Positions 8,693-16,450 of a stretch of 63,317 nt of DNA are shown in pieces (position 1 is the first letter of the stretch; the number at the start of each line of letters is the position of its first letter). The position numbers and the translations under genes were made by a program. Where the stretch lies: contig CALUBS010000014.1 of the NCBI GenBank assembly GCA_943914355.1, positions 1 through 63,317 on the forward strand. Direction: 5' to 3'. The notes under the pieces were generated by a model. It was not told the origin of the DNA. It worked only from the letters and a program-made list of their open reading frames with translations, and did not search any database. The stretch is from an uncultured Corynebacterium sp. GTDB taxonomy: Bacteria > Actinomycetota > Actinomycetes > Mycobacteriales > Mycobacteriaceae.

Positions 8693-10228
8693 TTAAAAGC
8701 GCCGGTCCGCTTGGTCGAAGAAATCGACTTCGTGGATGCTGGCGCTGATAAAGGCGCGCTCGGCGCGGGTCCGGGTAGCCTCATCCGCCTTTTCCAAGGT
8801 TTCCTCCACAATCTTGATGCTCTCGCGCACCCCGGCGAGGAAATCTTCGCCGCCGTAGACCTCCAACCAGGCATGGTAGGGGTGATCGGGCGAGTCGAAT
8901 TCCGCTAAGTGGAGGCCTACCTCTGCATACAGCCAGTAGCAGGGAAGTACCGCCGCGATGCCGACGGCGTAATCATCCGTGTGTGTGCTGCGGATGAGAA
9001 AATCCGTGTAGGCGCTGGTGACCCGCGACGGGGCCGTGGTGGCCGAATCCTTCAACCACCCGCGGTGCAGTTCAGCCTCCTCTGCGAGGCATTCGTAGAC
9101 GCCCTGCGCCCAGTGCAATTGCTGTGCGGTATCGGGCGCTTGGCTGGCCAGGCGAGCCAGGGCCTTCGAGTAGGACGCCAGGTATTGCGAATCCTGATCG
9201 AGGTAGAAGCTGAAAGCATCGTTGGCAAGTGCCCCGGACCCCAGCTTCTGAATAAAGGGTAGTGCCTTTACCTGCTCCCAGTGCTCCGCCGCGATATTCC
9301 ACAGGCGCTGCGTGTACGGGCCAGCGGCCGCTACTCGCGGCTGATCGGCATTTTCTACCTCTTCCAATGGCCCGGACAAGTGAGGAAGCGGTACCGAGGA
9401 CGCAGCCCGCATCAAGCGCTGCGGGCGGTGCAGGTGGTCTACCGGCCCGCTGCCTTTGCCGACGGCCAGCGCATCCGCATTAGCAATCGCCTCGTGCAGC
9501 CAGTCCGTGGACCACTCTAGGGCGGTGGCGACTTCATCGCCGGCACCGAGCCGCGTTGCGAGGGCAGAGGAGAGGGAGCAGCCAGTGCCGTGGGTATTCT
9601 TGGTCTGCACCCGGGCCGATTCCACGCGGTGCACCTTTCCATCTGGGGTGACCACGGCGTTATCGGCAATCGCCGAGTCAAGGTGTCCGCCCTTGACGAT
9701 GACCGCAGTATCCGCCTCAGCGGCCCACTCCTTAGCCACCTCGATGGCACTATCCAAGTCCGTGGCTTCCTCCGTCTGTGTGAGTACGGCCAGCTCCTTG
9801 AGGTTGGGTGTGATGACATCCGCGCGGGAGCATAGCTCGCGCACGGCCTTTTCCGCCTCGGGGGCCAAGAGGCGGTCGCCGCTGGTGGCCACCATGACCG
9901 GGTCCAAGACCACGGGGACGGACGGGTCGATGTGGTCGAGGAACGTGGCTACGAGGTCGGTAATGTTGGCATCGGCAAGCATGCCAATCTTGATGGCATC
10001 GATGTCTACGTCTTCGCGGACGGAATCCAGCTGCTCTTGGAGGAAATCCAGCGGCGGGACGTGGACGCTGCGCACGCCCTGGGTATTTTGGGCAACCAGC
10101 GCGGTGACCACGCTCATTCCATACCCGCCCGCGGCGGCGATGGACTTCAGATCGGCCTGGATGCCGGCTCCGCCTGTGGGATCGGTTCCAGCAATCGAGA
10201 GAATACGGGGGTACGTTCCTTTAGCCAC
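8693..10228 (-). CDS. thiD: Fusion of HMP(-P) kinase ThiD and TenA-type thiaminase II
   Basis: 511 residues in two domains. Residues 1 to about 270 are ThiD, with SIAGTDPTGGAGIQADLK at the N-terminus and the ribokinase anion-hole block GTGCSLSSALATRL. It phosphorylates hydroxymethylpyrimidine (HMP) and HMP-P to HMP-PP. After a linker, residues ~300-505 are TenA, with the active-site-type segment AAVLPCYWLYAEVG carrying the nucleophile-position Cys. TenA salvages amino-HMP from degraded thiamin, feeding the ThiD half. The start is GTG with AAAGGAGG upstream; it overlaps thiE by eight bases. It is the last gene of a riboswitch-controlled operon with thiM and thiE. Confidence 0.95.
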   Translation of the reverse strand: MAKGTYPRILSIAGTDPTGGAGIQADLKSIAAAGGYGMSVVTALVAQNTQGVRSVHVPPLDFLQEQLDSVREDVDIDAIKIGMLADANITDLVATFLDHIDPSVPVVLDPVMVATSGDRLLAPEAEKAVRELCSRADVITPNLKELAVLTQTEEATDLDSAIEVAKEWAAEADTAVIVKGGHLDSAIADNAVVTPDGKVHRVESARVQTKNTHGTGCSLSSALATRLGAGDEVATALEWSTDWLHEAIANADALAVGKGSGPVDHLHRPQRLMRAASSVPLPHLSGPLEEVENADQPRVAAAGPYTQRLWNIAAEHWEQVKALPFIQKLGSGALANDAFSFYLDQDSQYLASYSKALARLASQAPDTAQQLHWAQGVYECLAEEAELHRGWLKDSATTAPSRVTSAYTDFLIRSTHTDDYAVGIAAVLPCYWLYAEVGLHLAEFDSPDHPYHAWLEVYGGEDFLAGVRESIKIVEETLEKADEATRTRAERAFISASIHEVDFFDQADRRF

Positions 10229-10850
10229 GGTAGGCCTCCTTTAGGTTGTGTGCTGCCGCTGCCGGGTCATCGGCAGCCATGATATCGCTGACCACGCAGA
10301 TCCCTGCGAAGTCGCTTCCGGAAAGTTCGTGGGCATTGTGTGCCTTGATGCCGCCGATGGCGACGGACTCGATGCCGCGTTCGCGCGCCGCGGTGGCAAG
10401 GCGCCTGGCAGCCTCGGCACCGATTCCCGCTGGCGCATTCTTCTTGGTCGCCGTCGAGTGGACCGGGCCGATGCCAATGACATCGGGGGCATCCTGCGGG
10501 TCAATGGCGTCCAACTCTTCCCGCGTGCCCACCGAAAGCCCGATGAGCTTATCGGGGCCGAGCAGGGCGCGGGCTTGGGATAAGTCCATATCGTCTTGGC
10601 CAATGTGCAGGTGGCAGCCCACCTTGGCCGCTACCTCGACACGGTCATTGATAAAAAGCGGTACGTCGCCCAAGACCTCCAGAAGGTCGCGGGCGGTAGC
10701 CTCGACCTCCTCGTCGCTGACCTCCTTATCGCGCAATTGCACGACGGTCGCCCCGCCGCGCACCGCCTCTTGCACGATGGGAACGACCTGGTCCCGCCCG
10801 CCGGCGAGCTCAGGATCGGTGATGAGATACAGCGTCCAATCGATGCTCAT
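10221..10850 (-). CDS. thiE: Thiamin-phosphate synthase
   Basis: 209 residues, the normal ThiE length. It joins HMP-PP and thiazole phosphate to give thiamin monophosphate. The TIM barrel shows VVQLRDKEV (diphosphate binding), LFINDRVEVA, CHLHIGQDDM and GIGPVHSTATKKNAP. Its ATG overlaps the thiM stop by four bases and its end overlaps thiD::tenA by eight, so translation of the three genes is probably coupled. Both substrates can be made by its operon partners. Confidence 0.96.
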   Translation of the reverse strand: MSIDWTLYLITDPELAGGRDQVVPIVQEAVRGGATVVQLRDKEVSDEEVEATARDLLEVLGDVPLFINDRVEVAAKVGCHLHIGQDDMDLSQARALLGPDKLIGLSVGTREELDAIDPQDAPDVIGIGPVHSTATKKNAPAGIGAEAARRLATAARERGIESVAIGGIKAHNAHELSGSDFAGICVVSDIMAADDPAAAAHNLKEAYRG

Positions 10851-11671
10851 GACAGCTCCCCAATATCAGCGACCTCGGAGGCAGAGATGCGCTCGTCGAT
10901 GGCGTCAGTGGTGAGCTCATGCAACGCATCGAGCCAGGCAACCGCAAAGGATCCGGGCGCCGTGGATTTCTCAGCGGCAACGCTGCCCGCGGCCCCCACA
11001 TGTGCATGCGCTGCGATGATCGCTGCGAATGGATCCTCCCACGTTGCCAGGTAAGCCGCGCAGATAGCGCCCAGCGAACAACCCGTGCCGATGACGTTTT
11101 GCAGCATCGGGTGTCCAGACTCGAGGCTTACCGCACGCGGCGTTTCGCCTGCCTGCACGATGAGATCCGTGGGGCCAGACACGGCAATTACGGCTCCAGT
11201 ATCGCGGGACAGTTTGAGCGCTGGTTCCAGAGCCGCCTCCACGCCATCGGTGGACTCCACGCCGCGCCCGCCGGCTCCGGTTCCGGCCAAGGCTATGATC
11301 TCGGAAGCATTGCCGCGAATCGCCGTCGGGCGCTGCGGCAAGACTTCATGCATGAACTCGGTGCGCTTTTGCAGACCACCCGCGCCGACGGGATCGAGGA
11401 CCCACGGGTTTCTAGCCGCGGTCGCACCGGCGATTGCCTCTCGCATGCCGGCGTATTGCTCGGAATTCGGGGTTCCGCAATTGATAAGCACACCGCTGGC
11501 GATCTTCGCAAAATCTTGCGACTCATCTGGGGTATCTACCATTGCCGGGCTGGCGCCGATGGCCAAAAGCGCATTGGCAGAAATATTGCTGACGACCTTA
11601 TTGGTCAAGCACTGAATAAGTGGAGCGGTATCGCGCACCGCATCGTGGGCACGGAGAAATGAACAATCCAC
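10847..11671 (-). CDS. thiM: Hydroxyethylthiazole kinase
   Basis: 274 residues from a GTG start. ThiM phosphorylates hydroxyethylthiazole for thiamin salvage. The family block QCLTNKVVSNISANALLAIG and the segment DPVGAGGLQKRTEF are present, with a C-terminal TGCSLGAICAAYL that closes the kinase site. Longer in-frame starts exist upstream, but they lie inside the TPP aptamer, so I place the start at the GTG at 11671, the first start after the aptamer, with AAGGGA as its ribosome site. That site and the first two bases of the GTG belong to the riboswitch, which directly explains regulation. Confidence 0.93.
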   Translation of the reverse strand: MDCSFLRAHDAVRDTAPLIQCLTNKVVSNISANALLAIGASPAMVDTPDESQDFAKIASGVLINCGTPNSEQYAGMREAIAGATAARNPWVLDPVGAGGLQKRTEFMHEVLPQRPTAIRGNASEIIALAGTGAGGRGVESTDGVEAALEPALKLSRDTGAVIAVSGPTDLIVQAGETPRAVSLESGHPMLQNVIGTGCSLGAICAAYLATWEDPFAAIIAAHAHVGAAGSVAAEKSTAPGSFAVAWLDALHELTTDAIDERISASEVADIGELS

Positions 11672-11748
11672 AACAATCCCTTCGCTAGTTCTAACTGAGA
11701 GCAGGTTCAATGGGTGTATCTCAGCCACTGCGTGGCACCCCATGTTGT
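11670..11748 (-). promoter_or_regulatory. TPP (THI-box) riboswitch upstream of thiM
   Basis: The minus strand has all conserved elements in order: GGGGTGCC, a GCCAC/GTGGC P3 stem with a 3-nt loop, GGCTGAGA, ACCC, GAACCTG, a GTTAGAAC-type P5 and GCGAAGGGA. P1 is ACAACA (11748-11743) paired with TGTTGT (11675-11670). The latter contains the first two bases of the GTG start of thiM, and AAGGGA in the aptamer is the only ribosome site. TPP binding should therefore block translation initiation. The aptamer is compact (79 nt). No T-tract terminator follows it. Confidence 0.93.
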
Positions 11749-11796
11749 AATGCCCAAGCCTAACAAAAATGGGAAAATAGGAACGAAAACAACGAA

Positions 11797-11840
11797 AGCC
11801 GCCGCCTACAGCCCCGCAGCGGGGTAGTAGGACGGCGGCT
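11797..11840 (-). terminator. Long hairpin downstream of ndh
   Basis: An AGCCGCCG/CGGCGGCT outer stem continues into CCTAC/GTAGG and an inner GCCCC/GGGGT helix. It starts 16 bp after the ndh stop. The tail on the minus strand is only moderately T-rich, so termination may be partial and could read into the thiM leader. Confidence 0.7.
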
Positions 11841-11855
11841 GGTGCCGAGGAGGAT

Positions 11856-13208
11856 TTAGTTCTTTTCTTCTTCCGCCTCATCGATAAGGTTGCGGGCGAT
11901 GCGCTGCTGGGTAGTAATCTCCAGGTTGCCGCGGTTGCGGGAGAGGATATTAGCCGCCCAGTTGACCAATACAGCCAAGCGGCTGCGTAGACCAACGACG
12001 TAGGTCAGGTGCAAGGCCAGCCATGCCAACCAGCCTGGGAAGCCGGAGAATTCGGTCTTGCCCAGCTTCACAACGGCATTGAAGCGGGTCACGATGGCCA
12101 TCGAGCCCTTGTCGAAGTACTCGAATGGTTCCTTTTCATCGGCCGTGGACTCCTCGTCCACCTTGGTCTCGATGAGCTTGGCGACGTGCTCGCCACCCTG
12201 AATTGCCACCTGTGCCAAGCCCGGCAGGCGGTTCAGGGACATCATGTCACCGATGATGTAGACGTTGTTGAAGTCACCAACGGTCATGTCATCGTTGACG
12301 GAAACGCGGCCCGCGCGGTCAGCCTCGACTCCGGCCTGGTCAGCGACCATCTTGCCCAGTGGGGAAGCGGAAACACCAGCGGACCAGATCTTGGTCGCGC
12401 CCTCGAGGGTGACCTCTTCCTCGGTCTTCATGTTCTTGTAGGTCACGGAGTCTTCGTTGACGTTGGTCACCATGGCGTTCAGGCGAACGTTGACGCCTTC
12501 CTTCTCTAAAGTGCGCTGAGCACGGCGGCCGAGGCGCTTGCCAAACGGCGGGAGCACTTGCGGCGCACCGTCGAGCAGGTAAATCTTTGCGGCGGAGGTG
12601 CCGTAGGTGGAGTAGACATCGCTAAGCGTGCGGTTAGCCAACTCAGCGATCTGGCCGGTGAGCTCCACACCGGTCGGGCCGGCACCGACGATGATGAAGG
12701 TCAGGAGGCGCTCGCGCTCAGCGGGGTCATCGGTAAGCTCAGCTTTTTCGAAGGCGGAAATGATGCGGGAACGCAGCTCCAGGGCATCATCCAAGGTCTT
12801 CATGCCAGGGGCAAACTCCGCGAAGTGGTCATTGCCAAAGTACGACTGGCTGGAGCCAGCAGCGACCACGAGGGAGTCATAGGAGTAGGTGCGCGAAAAG
12901 TCATCGAGCTCGGCGGTAACCGTCTGGTCCTCCAGGTTAATGTCGGTCACGTTGCCGTTGACAAAGTCCACATTATCCTGGTTGCGCAGCAGCTGGCGGG
13001 TCGAGGGGGCAACCTCACCAGCGGAAATCATGCCGGTAGCCACCTGGTAGAGCATTGGCTGGAACAGGTGGTGGTTCTTCTTATCGATGAGGGTGATCTC
13101 AACATCGGCGTTCTTCAACTTCTTCACAGTGTTAAGACCGCCGAATCCACCGCCAACCACGACGACGTGGTGACGGCTTCCGTTTGGACGATAAGGGGTA
13201 TCAGTCAT
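11856..13208 (-). CDS. ndh: Type II NADH dehydrogenase (non-proton-pumping)
   Basis: 450 residues. Two dinucleotide folds are visible: VVVVGGGFGGLNTVKKL near residue 15 for FAD and FIIVGAGPTGVELTGQIAEL near 165 for NADH. A conserved metal/quinone region has IWSAGVSASPLGK and NNVYIIGDMM. A C-terminal hydrophobic helix around GWLAWLALHLTYVVGL mediates membrane attachment, as in other NDH-2 enzymes. It passes electrons from NADH to menaquinone, and corynebacteria rely on it because they lack complex I. Divergent from the CFA-synthase-like gene across a ~200-bp shared promoter region containing a palindrome. Confidence 0.96.
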   Translation of the reverse strand: MTDTPYRPNGSRHHVVVVGGGFGGLNTVKKLKNADVEITLIDKKNHHLFQPMLYQVATGMISAGEVAPSTRQLLRNQDNVDFVNGNVTDINLEDQTVTAELDDFSRTYSYDSLVVAAGSSQSYFGNDHFAEFAPGMKTLDDALELRSRIISAFEKAELTDDPAERERLLTFIIVGAGPTGVELTGQIAELANRTLSDVYSTYGTSAAKIYLLDGAPQVLPPFGKRLGRRAQRTLEKEGVNVRLNAMVTNVNEDSVTYKNMKTEEEVTLEGATKIWSAGVSASPLGKMVADQAGVEADRAGRVSVNDDMTVGDFNNVYIIGDMMSLNRLPGLAQVAIQGGEHVAKLIETKVDEESTADEKEPFEYFDKGSMAIVTRFNAVVKLGKTEFSGFPGWLAWLALHLTYVVGLRSRLAVLVNWAANILSRNRGNLEITTQQRIARNLIDEAEEEKN

Positions 13209-13267
13209 GGAATTAATGCGACCTTCCTCGAGAAAGCTTATTTAAGTACCCGTATAGTGTAAACGCT

Positions 13268-13279
13268 CGTTACATAACG
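13268..13279. promoter_or_regulatory. Palindromic operator candidate in the ndh upstream region
   Basis: CGTTACATAACG is a perfect inverted repeat with a 2-bp centre, 60 bp upstream of the ndh start and 131 bp upstream of the divergent gene. It is the right size for a dimeric repressor site. I cannot assign a regulator. Confidence 0.35.
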
Positions 13280-13409
13280 TGCATACTTGATACCCATTTA
13301 CATGCGTTTCAGGTTTCCTTTCATGCGGAGCGCCTTAACCGAAACCGCTCAGAATCTAGCTAAAATAAGCGCAACCGTGACCCTTGCACCCAGGAGCGCT
13401 CCCCAAACC

Positions 13410-14723
13410 ATGAGTTTTTCCACCCCCGAGCATCTACGCTCCATCGACGCGGAGGCATGGCCCAATATTGCGACCGTGCCATCGCAGCGCTGGGCGGCGC
13501 TAAAATCCCGTCGGGCCGAGGCAGAATTCGCCAAGGCCTGCGATAATGCCGGCTTGGAACTGGAACTCGATGCTGCTGGCGGCCCCGATTTGAAGGTAGG
13601 CCACGATGCATTATTCGAGCGAATCGCCGCCACCGGATGGTTAGGCTTCGCCGAAAGCTATATGGCAGGCGAGTGGACCGTCTCATCCTCCACCCAATTA
13701 GTGAAAGTTTTAGGCAAACTCCTGCAGGTGGGGTATCTTCCCAAACCGCAAGGGGTAAGCGTGCGCGATTCTGAGCCAGGGGAGCTGCCTCTCGACCTAG
13801 TGCGCCTCTATGCTGGCGATGGTCTAAGCCACGTTGGTGGGATCTTCTCCAGCGGCGTGCCGACGACGATCCGGGAAACGGTCGAAAGCTTTAGTCCAAA
13901 GGCCGGCGGCAGGGAACCGAAGAGCCACTTTGTCGATGTCACCACGGTGAGCGAACCCACCAACGTAGACCGGGATGACTTGGGCGAGGCGCAGCGTAGG
14001 GCGGCGGATTGGCTTCTCGATGCCACCCGCACCGGCGCCGGCACCCACCTTCTGGTCTATCCCGCGGCCGGAATGCAGGCTGCGATCCGCGCTACCAAAC
14101 GCCGCGCCACTGTCGATGTCCTGACCAGCGATGTTGAACAAATCACCCAGATGCGCGAGGCGCTTGTCTTCGCCGGAACGGAGGACTCTATCCACGTAGA
14201 GCGGATTCCGGATTCTGTTCCGAGCCCGAAGCAATGGCGCGGGCACTACGATGCGATCATCAGCGTGGAAAAGTTCGAGCAATTAAGCCCGCGAGAGCGC
14301 AAGGCCTATATCCGAGTCCTCGACCGATTCCTTACCGCAAACGGTCGGGCGGCTTTTCAATCGATAGTGGCCACCGAGTCCATGTCGGAGGCTGCCCGAG
14401 CATCCTTGCAGGCCATGCGGGCCTATATCTGGCCAGGACTCGACTATCCGCTGACTATGGACGTGCACCGGCTCGTAGATAAGAACTCTCACCTGCGCAT
14501 CGTGTCCGAAACGCACGTGGGCAGCCACTATATTGAATCCCTGCGCCAGCAGCGATCCTTTTTTGATGGGCACCTTCGCGAGGCCGCCGCTGCCGGCTTT
14601 GATCCGGTTTTCCGCAGGTTATGGACCTTCCAATTCGCACTTCGCGAGGCGCTCATGACCCTCGGAATGATCGATTCCGTCCAATTCGGCCTGACCCACC
14701 GCAATCGCGGCGGGCGCCGTTAG
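13410..14723 (+). CDS. Cyclopropane-fatty-acid-synthase-like protein with degenerate SAM site
   Basis: 437 residues from the ATG at 13410, with AGGAG 13 bases upstream. The overall layout matches the CFA synthase/mycolate cyclopropane synthase family: an N-terminal domain containing GWLGFAESYMAGEW, a central Rossmann region, YDAIISVEKFEQLSPRERKAY, AYIWPGLDYPLT, and a C-terminal HYIESLRQQRSFFDGHLREA...GFDPVFRRLWTFQ segment. The expected glycine-rich SAM motif is replaced by GTHLLVYPAAGMQ, and the usual HYD..N and TYSCAYF active-site segments are not recognisable. The protein is probably not an active methylene transferase in the usual way, and may be a pseudoenzyme or use another ligand. Lipid modification is inference from family only. 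Confidence 0.75.
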   Translation: MSFSTPEHLRSIDAEAWPNIATVPSQRWAALKSRRAEAEFAKACDNAGLELELDAAGGPDLKVGHDALFERIAATGWLGFAESYMAGEWTVSSSTQLVKVLGKLLQVGYLPKPQGVSVRDSEPGELPLDLVRLYAGDGLSHVGGIFSSGVPTTIRETVESFSPKAGGREPKSHFVDVTTVSEPTNVDRDDLGEAQRRAADWLLDATRTGAGTHLLVYPAAGMQAAIRATKRRATVDVLTSDVEQITQMREALVFAGTEDSIHVERIPDSVPSPKQWRGHYDAIISVEKFEQLSPRERKAYIRVLDRFLTANGRAAFQSIVATESMSEAARASLQAMRAYIWPGLDYPLTMDVHRLVDKNSHLRIVSETHVGSHYIESLRQQRSFFDGHLREAAAAGFDPVFRRLWTFQFALREALMTLGMIDSVQFGLTHRNRGGRR

Positions 14724-14737
14724 GCTTTCTAGTGCTT

Positions 14738-15643
14738 TTAGTGCGGAAGCTCGTCGAATTCGTCTAGCAAATCGACGCTCGGGACGAAAAAGTTCGTTCC
14801 AGTCAGGGCGGTGGAGAAGTCCAGGATTCGGTCATAATTGCCTTCGGGATCGCCGATGAACATATTGCGCAAACGCTCGTTGATATCTTCTGGGTCCTTG
14901 GCATATCCGATGAAGTAAGTACCCATCTCACCTGCGGCAAAGGAACCAAAGACCATGTTCTCGCGGTAGATATCTTCCTCGAGGTCATTGAGAGCGACGT
15001 GGGAATTTGATGGCTGTGCATCCTCATCGAGCTCCACGTCATCGGCCTTGGTGCGCCCGATAACGCGTTCTTGCTCTTCGGTGCTGATGCCGCTCCACTT
15101 ATCTAGGTCATGCGTGTATTTTTGCACAGTGACGTAGGAGCCGCGGGGATAATCGGCGTCATCGGCAAGCAGCACTGTCTCTAGGGCTTCCTCGGGGAGG
15201 GGATTAGCGGTGCCGTCCACAAAGCCCAGGAGATCGCGCTGGTCCAGGTACTTGAAGCCCTGGGTCTCATCGATGACGGTGGCGGCATCGCCCAGCTGAC
15301 GCAAGACCTGGCGCGCCATCTCGTGGCAGAGGTCATAAGTATTCGCGCGGAAATGCAGCAGGATATCGCCGGGCGTGGAAGGCGCCTTGTACGCGCCCTC
15401 GAGCGGCTCGAACTCCTTGAGCTTGTCCGGCCGGGGAGCGCTGGTGAGGCGTGGCCACATGGACGCACCGATGCCAACGACCGTATACAGCTCGCCCTCA
15501 TTGTGGCGGAAATTGACGGACTTGAAGGTATCGCCAAATGCGGAGAGCATGTCCCGAGTGGCTTGCTCGCCGCCTTCCGCAATGTCCAAGACCAGGAACA
15601 GGGCGGCGCGGGAAGGCTTAGTGACAACGCGTTGAATAGTCAT
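14738..15643 (-). CDS. Dyp-type haem peroxidase
   Basis: 301 residues from the ATG at 15643 (GGA five bases upstream); an ATG four codons earlier lacks a ribosome site. The Dyp signature GFVDGTANP is present, with the distal Asp of the GxxDG motif. The proximal-haem region follows, with NSHVALN and an upstream His-rich block. There is no Tat signal, so it is cytoplasmic. The C-terminus (LLDEFDELPH) does not look like an encapsulin-loading peptide. It uses H2O2 to oxidise dyes or porphyrin-like substrates in vitro; its natural substrate is unknown. It ends 14 bp from the convergent CFA-like gene and lies downstream of a long gene-free region. Confidence 0.92.
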   Translation of the reverse strand: MTIQRVVTKPSRAALFLVLDIAEGGEQATRDMLSAFGDTFKSVNFRHNEGELYTVVGIGASMWPRLTSAPRPDKLKEFEPLEGAYKAPSTPGDILLHFRANTYDLCHEMARQVLRQLGDAATVIDETQGFKYLDQRDLLGFVDGTANPLPEEALETVLLADDADYPRGSYVTVQKYTHDLDKWSGISTEEQERVIGRTKADDVELDEDAQPSNSHVALNDLEEDIYRENMVFGSFAAGEMGTYFIGYAKDPEDINERLRNMFIGDPEGNYDRILDFSTALTGTNFFVPSVDLLDEFDELPH

Positions 15644-15702
15644 GAGTTCCAGCATATGTGTTGGCTTTCGGCGGTGCACGTTTGGTGTTGTGTGCTGACG
15701 CC

Positions 15703-15728
15703 GCTTGCAGGCGTGGCTTGCAGGCGTG
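15703..15728. repeat. 13-bp tandem duplication
   Basis: GCTTGCAGGCGTG occurs twice in direct succession (15703-15715, 15716-15728) and is followed by GAGGCGT. It lies 60 bp upstream of the Dyp start, probably in the 5' leader or promoter. Confidence 0.8.
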
Positions 15729-15893
15729 AGGCGTTGGCATGGCGTGATGCGTTTTTGCAAATAGCGAGCCGATTTGGGCGTTTCGAAGGGCACTATTTGT
15801 AAATTTAGAACAAACTGCGCCCGGAGTGGCTTTGCCATTCTTGGATGAAAGGCCTTGGCACGATGGGAGGGGCGTTCATGGATCTAAAATGAC

Positions 15894-15919
15894 ATAATGT
15901 ACATTATCGGACAATAATG
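15894..15919. promoter_or_regulatory. Operator candidate with three ATAATG/CATTAT half-sites
   Basis: ATAATGTACATTAT (15894-15907) is a perfect 14-bp palindrome. A third half-site, ATAATG, follows at 15914-15919 after six bases, and AAAATG occurs just upstream. The array is flanked by GGATCT and AGATCC in inverted orientation. It looks like a site for a dimeric repressor about 250 bp upstream of the Dyp gene. No known regulator motif fits; it only faintly recalls Zur boxes. Confidence 0.45.
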
Positions 15920-16021
15920 GAGATCCGCAGGTTAAGTTGAGGGCGGTTTGAGCATAATCCCTTAGGCTCGTGGATTCGCTCCGGGGTTTGGCTGGCCCAC
16001 CTGTTGGCGCGCGCTAAGACC

Positions 16022-16095
16022 TTGAGAGTCTCAAAGGTTCTGTGGCCAAGTTGGCCCGGCTCCTCAGCGGCCAGAGTTTGAATCACTTGAAGTGA
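16022..16095. repeat. Cluster of three 13-nt odd palindromes
   Basis: TTGAGAgTCTCAA (16022-16034), GGCCAAgTTGGCC (16044-16056) and TCACTTgAAGTGA (16083-16095) each have 6-bp perfect arms around a central G. The arm sequences differ, so they are not copies of one repeat. As RNA each would form a 5-bp stem with a 3-nt loop; two share the loop AGU. Confidence 0.7.
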
Positions 16096-16282
16096 GCCGT
16101 GCTTGAGAATTCGTTTCGGCGAGGCTCGTGTGGGGTGCCTGACAAGCGGCACGCCACAACCTCGGACGGATCGGACATCCGATTGGGCGCAGATTCGCTT
16201 CAGGCGGGCCTTTCCTGCCATTGGGCCCAGATGGGCTTATACCCCGGCATTTAGTCACAGTGACGTTAAAACAAGAGGAACA

Positions 16283-16447
16283 TTATTGGTTTTTGTAGGC
16301 GCTCCACAGCTGCCAGATGGTTAATACGGCTAGCAATGCTGCAAACGCCGTGACTAGCCACATCTGTTGAACCGCGACGAAAATCGAGAAAGCTATGACG
16401 ACTACGAGGCGGAACCACAGTACGGAAATTAAGCGTCGAGAATTCAC
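16283..16447 (-). CDS. Small membrane protein of 54 residues
   Basis: A short frame starting with GTG three bases after the YceI-family stop, with AAGGA seven bases upstream, so translation is probably coupled. It encodes a basic N-terminus (MNSRRLIS), then two hydrophobic stretches: about residues 9-26 (VLWFRLVVVIAFSIFVAV) and 31-47 (LVTAFAALLAVLTIWQL). It ends WSAYKNQ. This predicts two membrane helices with both ends in the cytoplasm. No family recognised. It is the third gene of an operon with the zinc-ribbon and YceI genes. Confidence 0.7.
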   Translation of the reverse strand: MNSRRLISVLWFRLVVVIAFSIFVAVQQMWLVTAFAALLAVLTIWQLWSAYKNQ

Positions 16448-16450
16448 GGT

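Larger units (their letters stand above)
15644..16282. other. Gene-free region rich in palindromes, upstream of the Dyp peroxidase
   Basis: No convincing coding frame was found on either strand in these 639 bases. They contain a 13-bp tandem duplication, an ATAATG/CATTAT half-site array, three 13-nt odd palindromes and further short inverted repeats (GTGCC/GGCAC, GGGCC/GGCCC, GTCACaGTGAC at 16254-16264). The region separates two minus-strand units, so it could hold the 3' end of the YceI operon transcript, the Dyp promoter and leader, or an RNA gene. No strong T-tract terminator was seen. Confidence 0.6.

Noticed and set aside
15904..16221. A 105-codon open frame in the gene-free region upstream of dyp
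   Set aside because: Low-quality composition, no ribosome site, and it overlaps the palindrome cluster.
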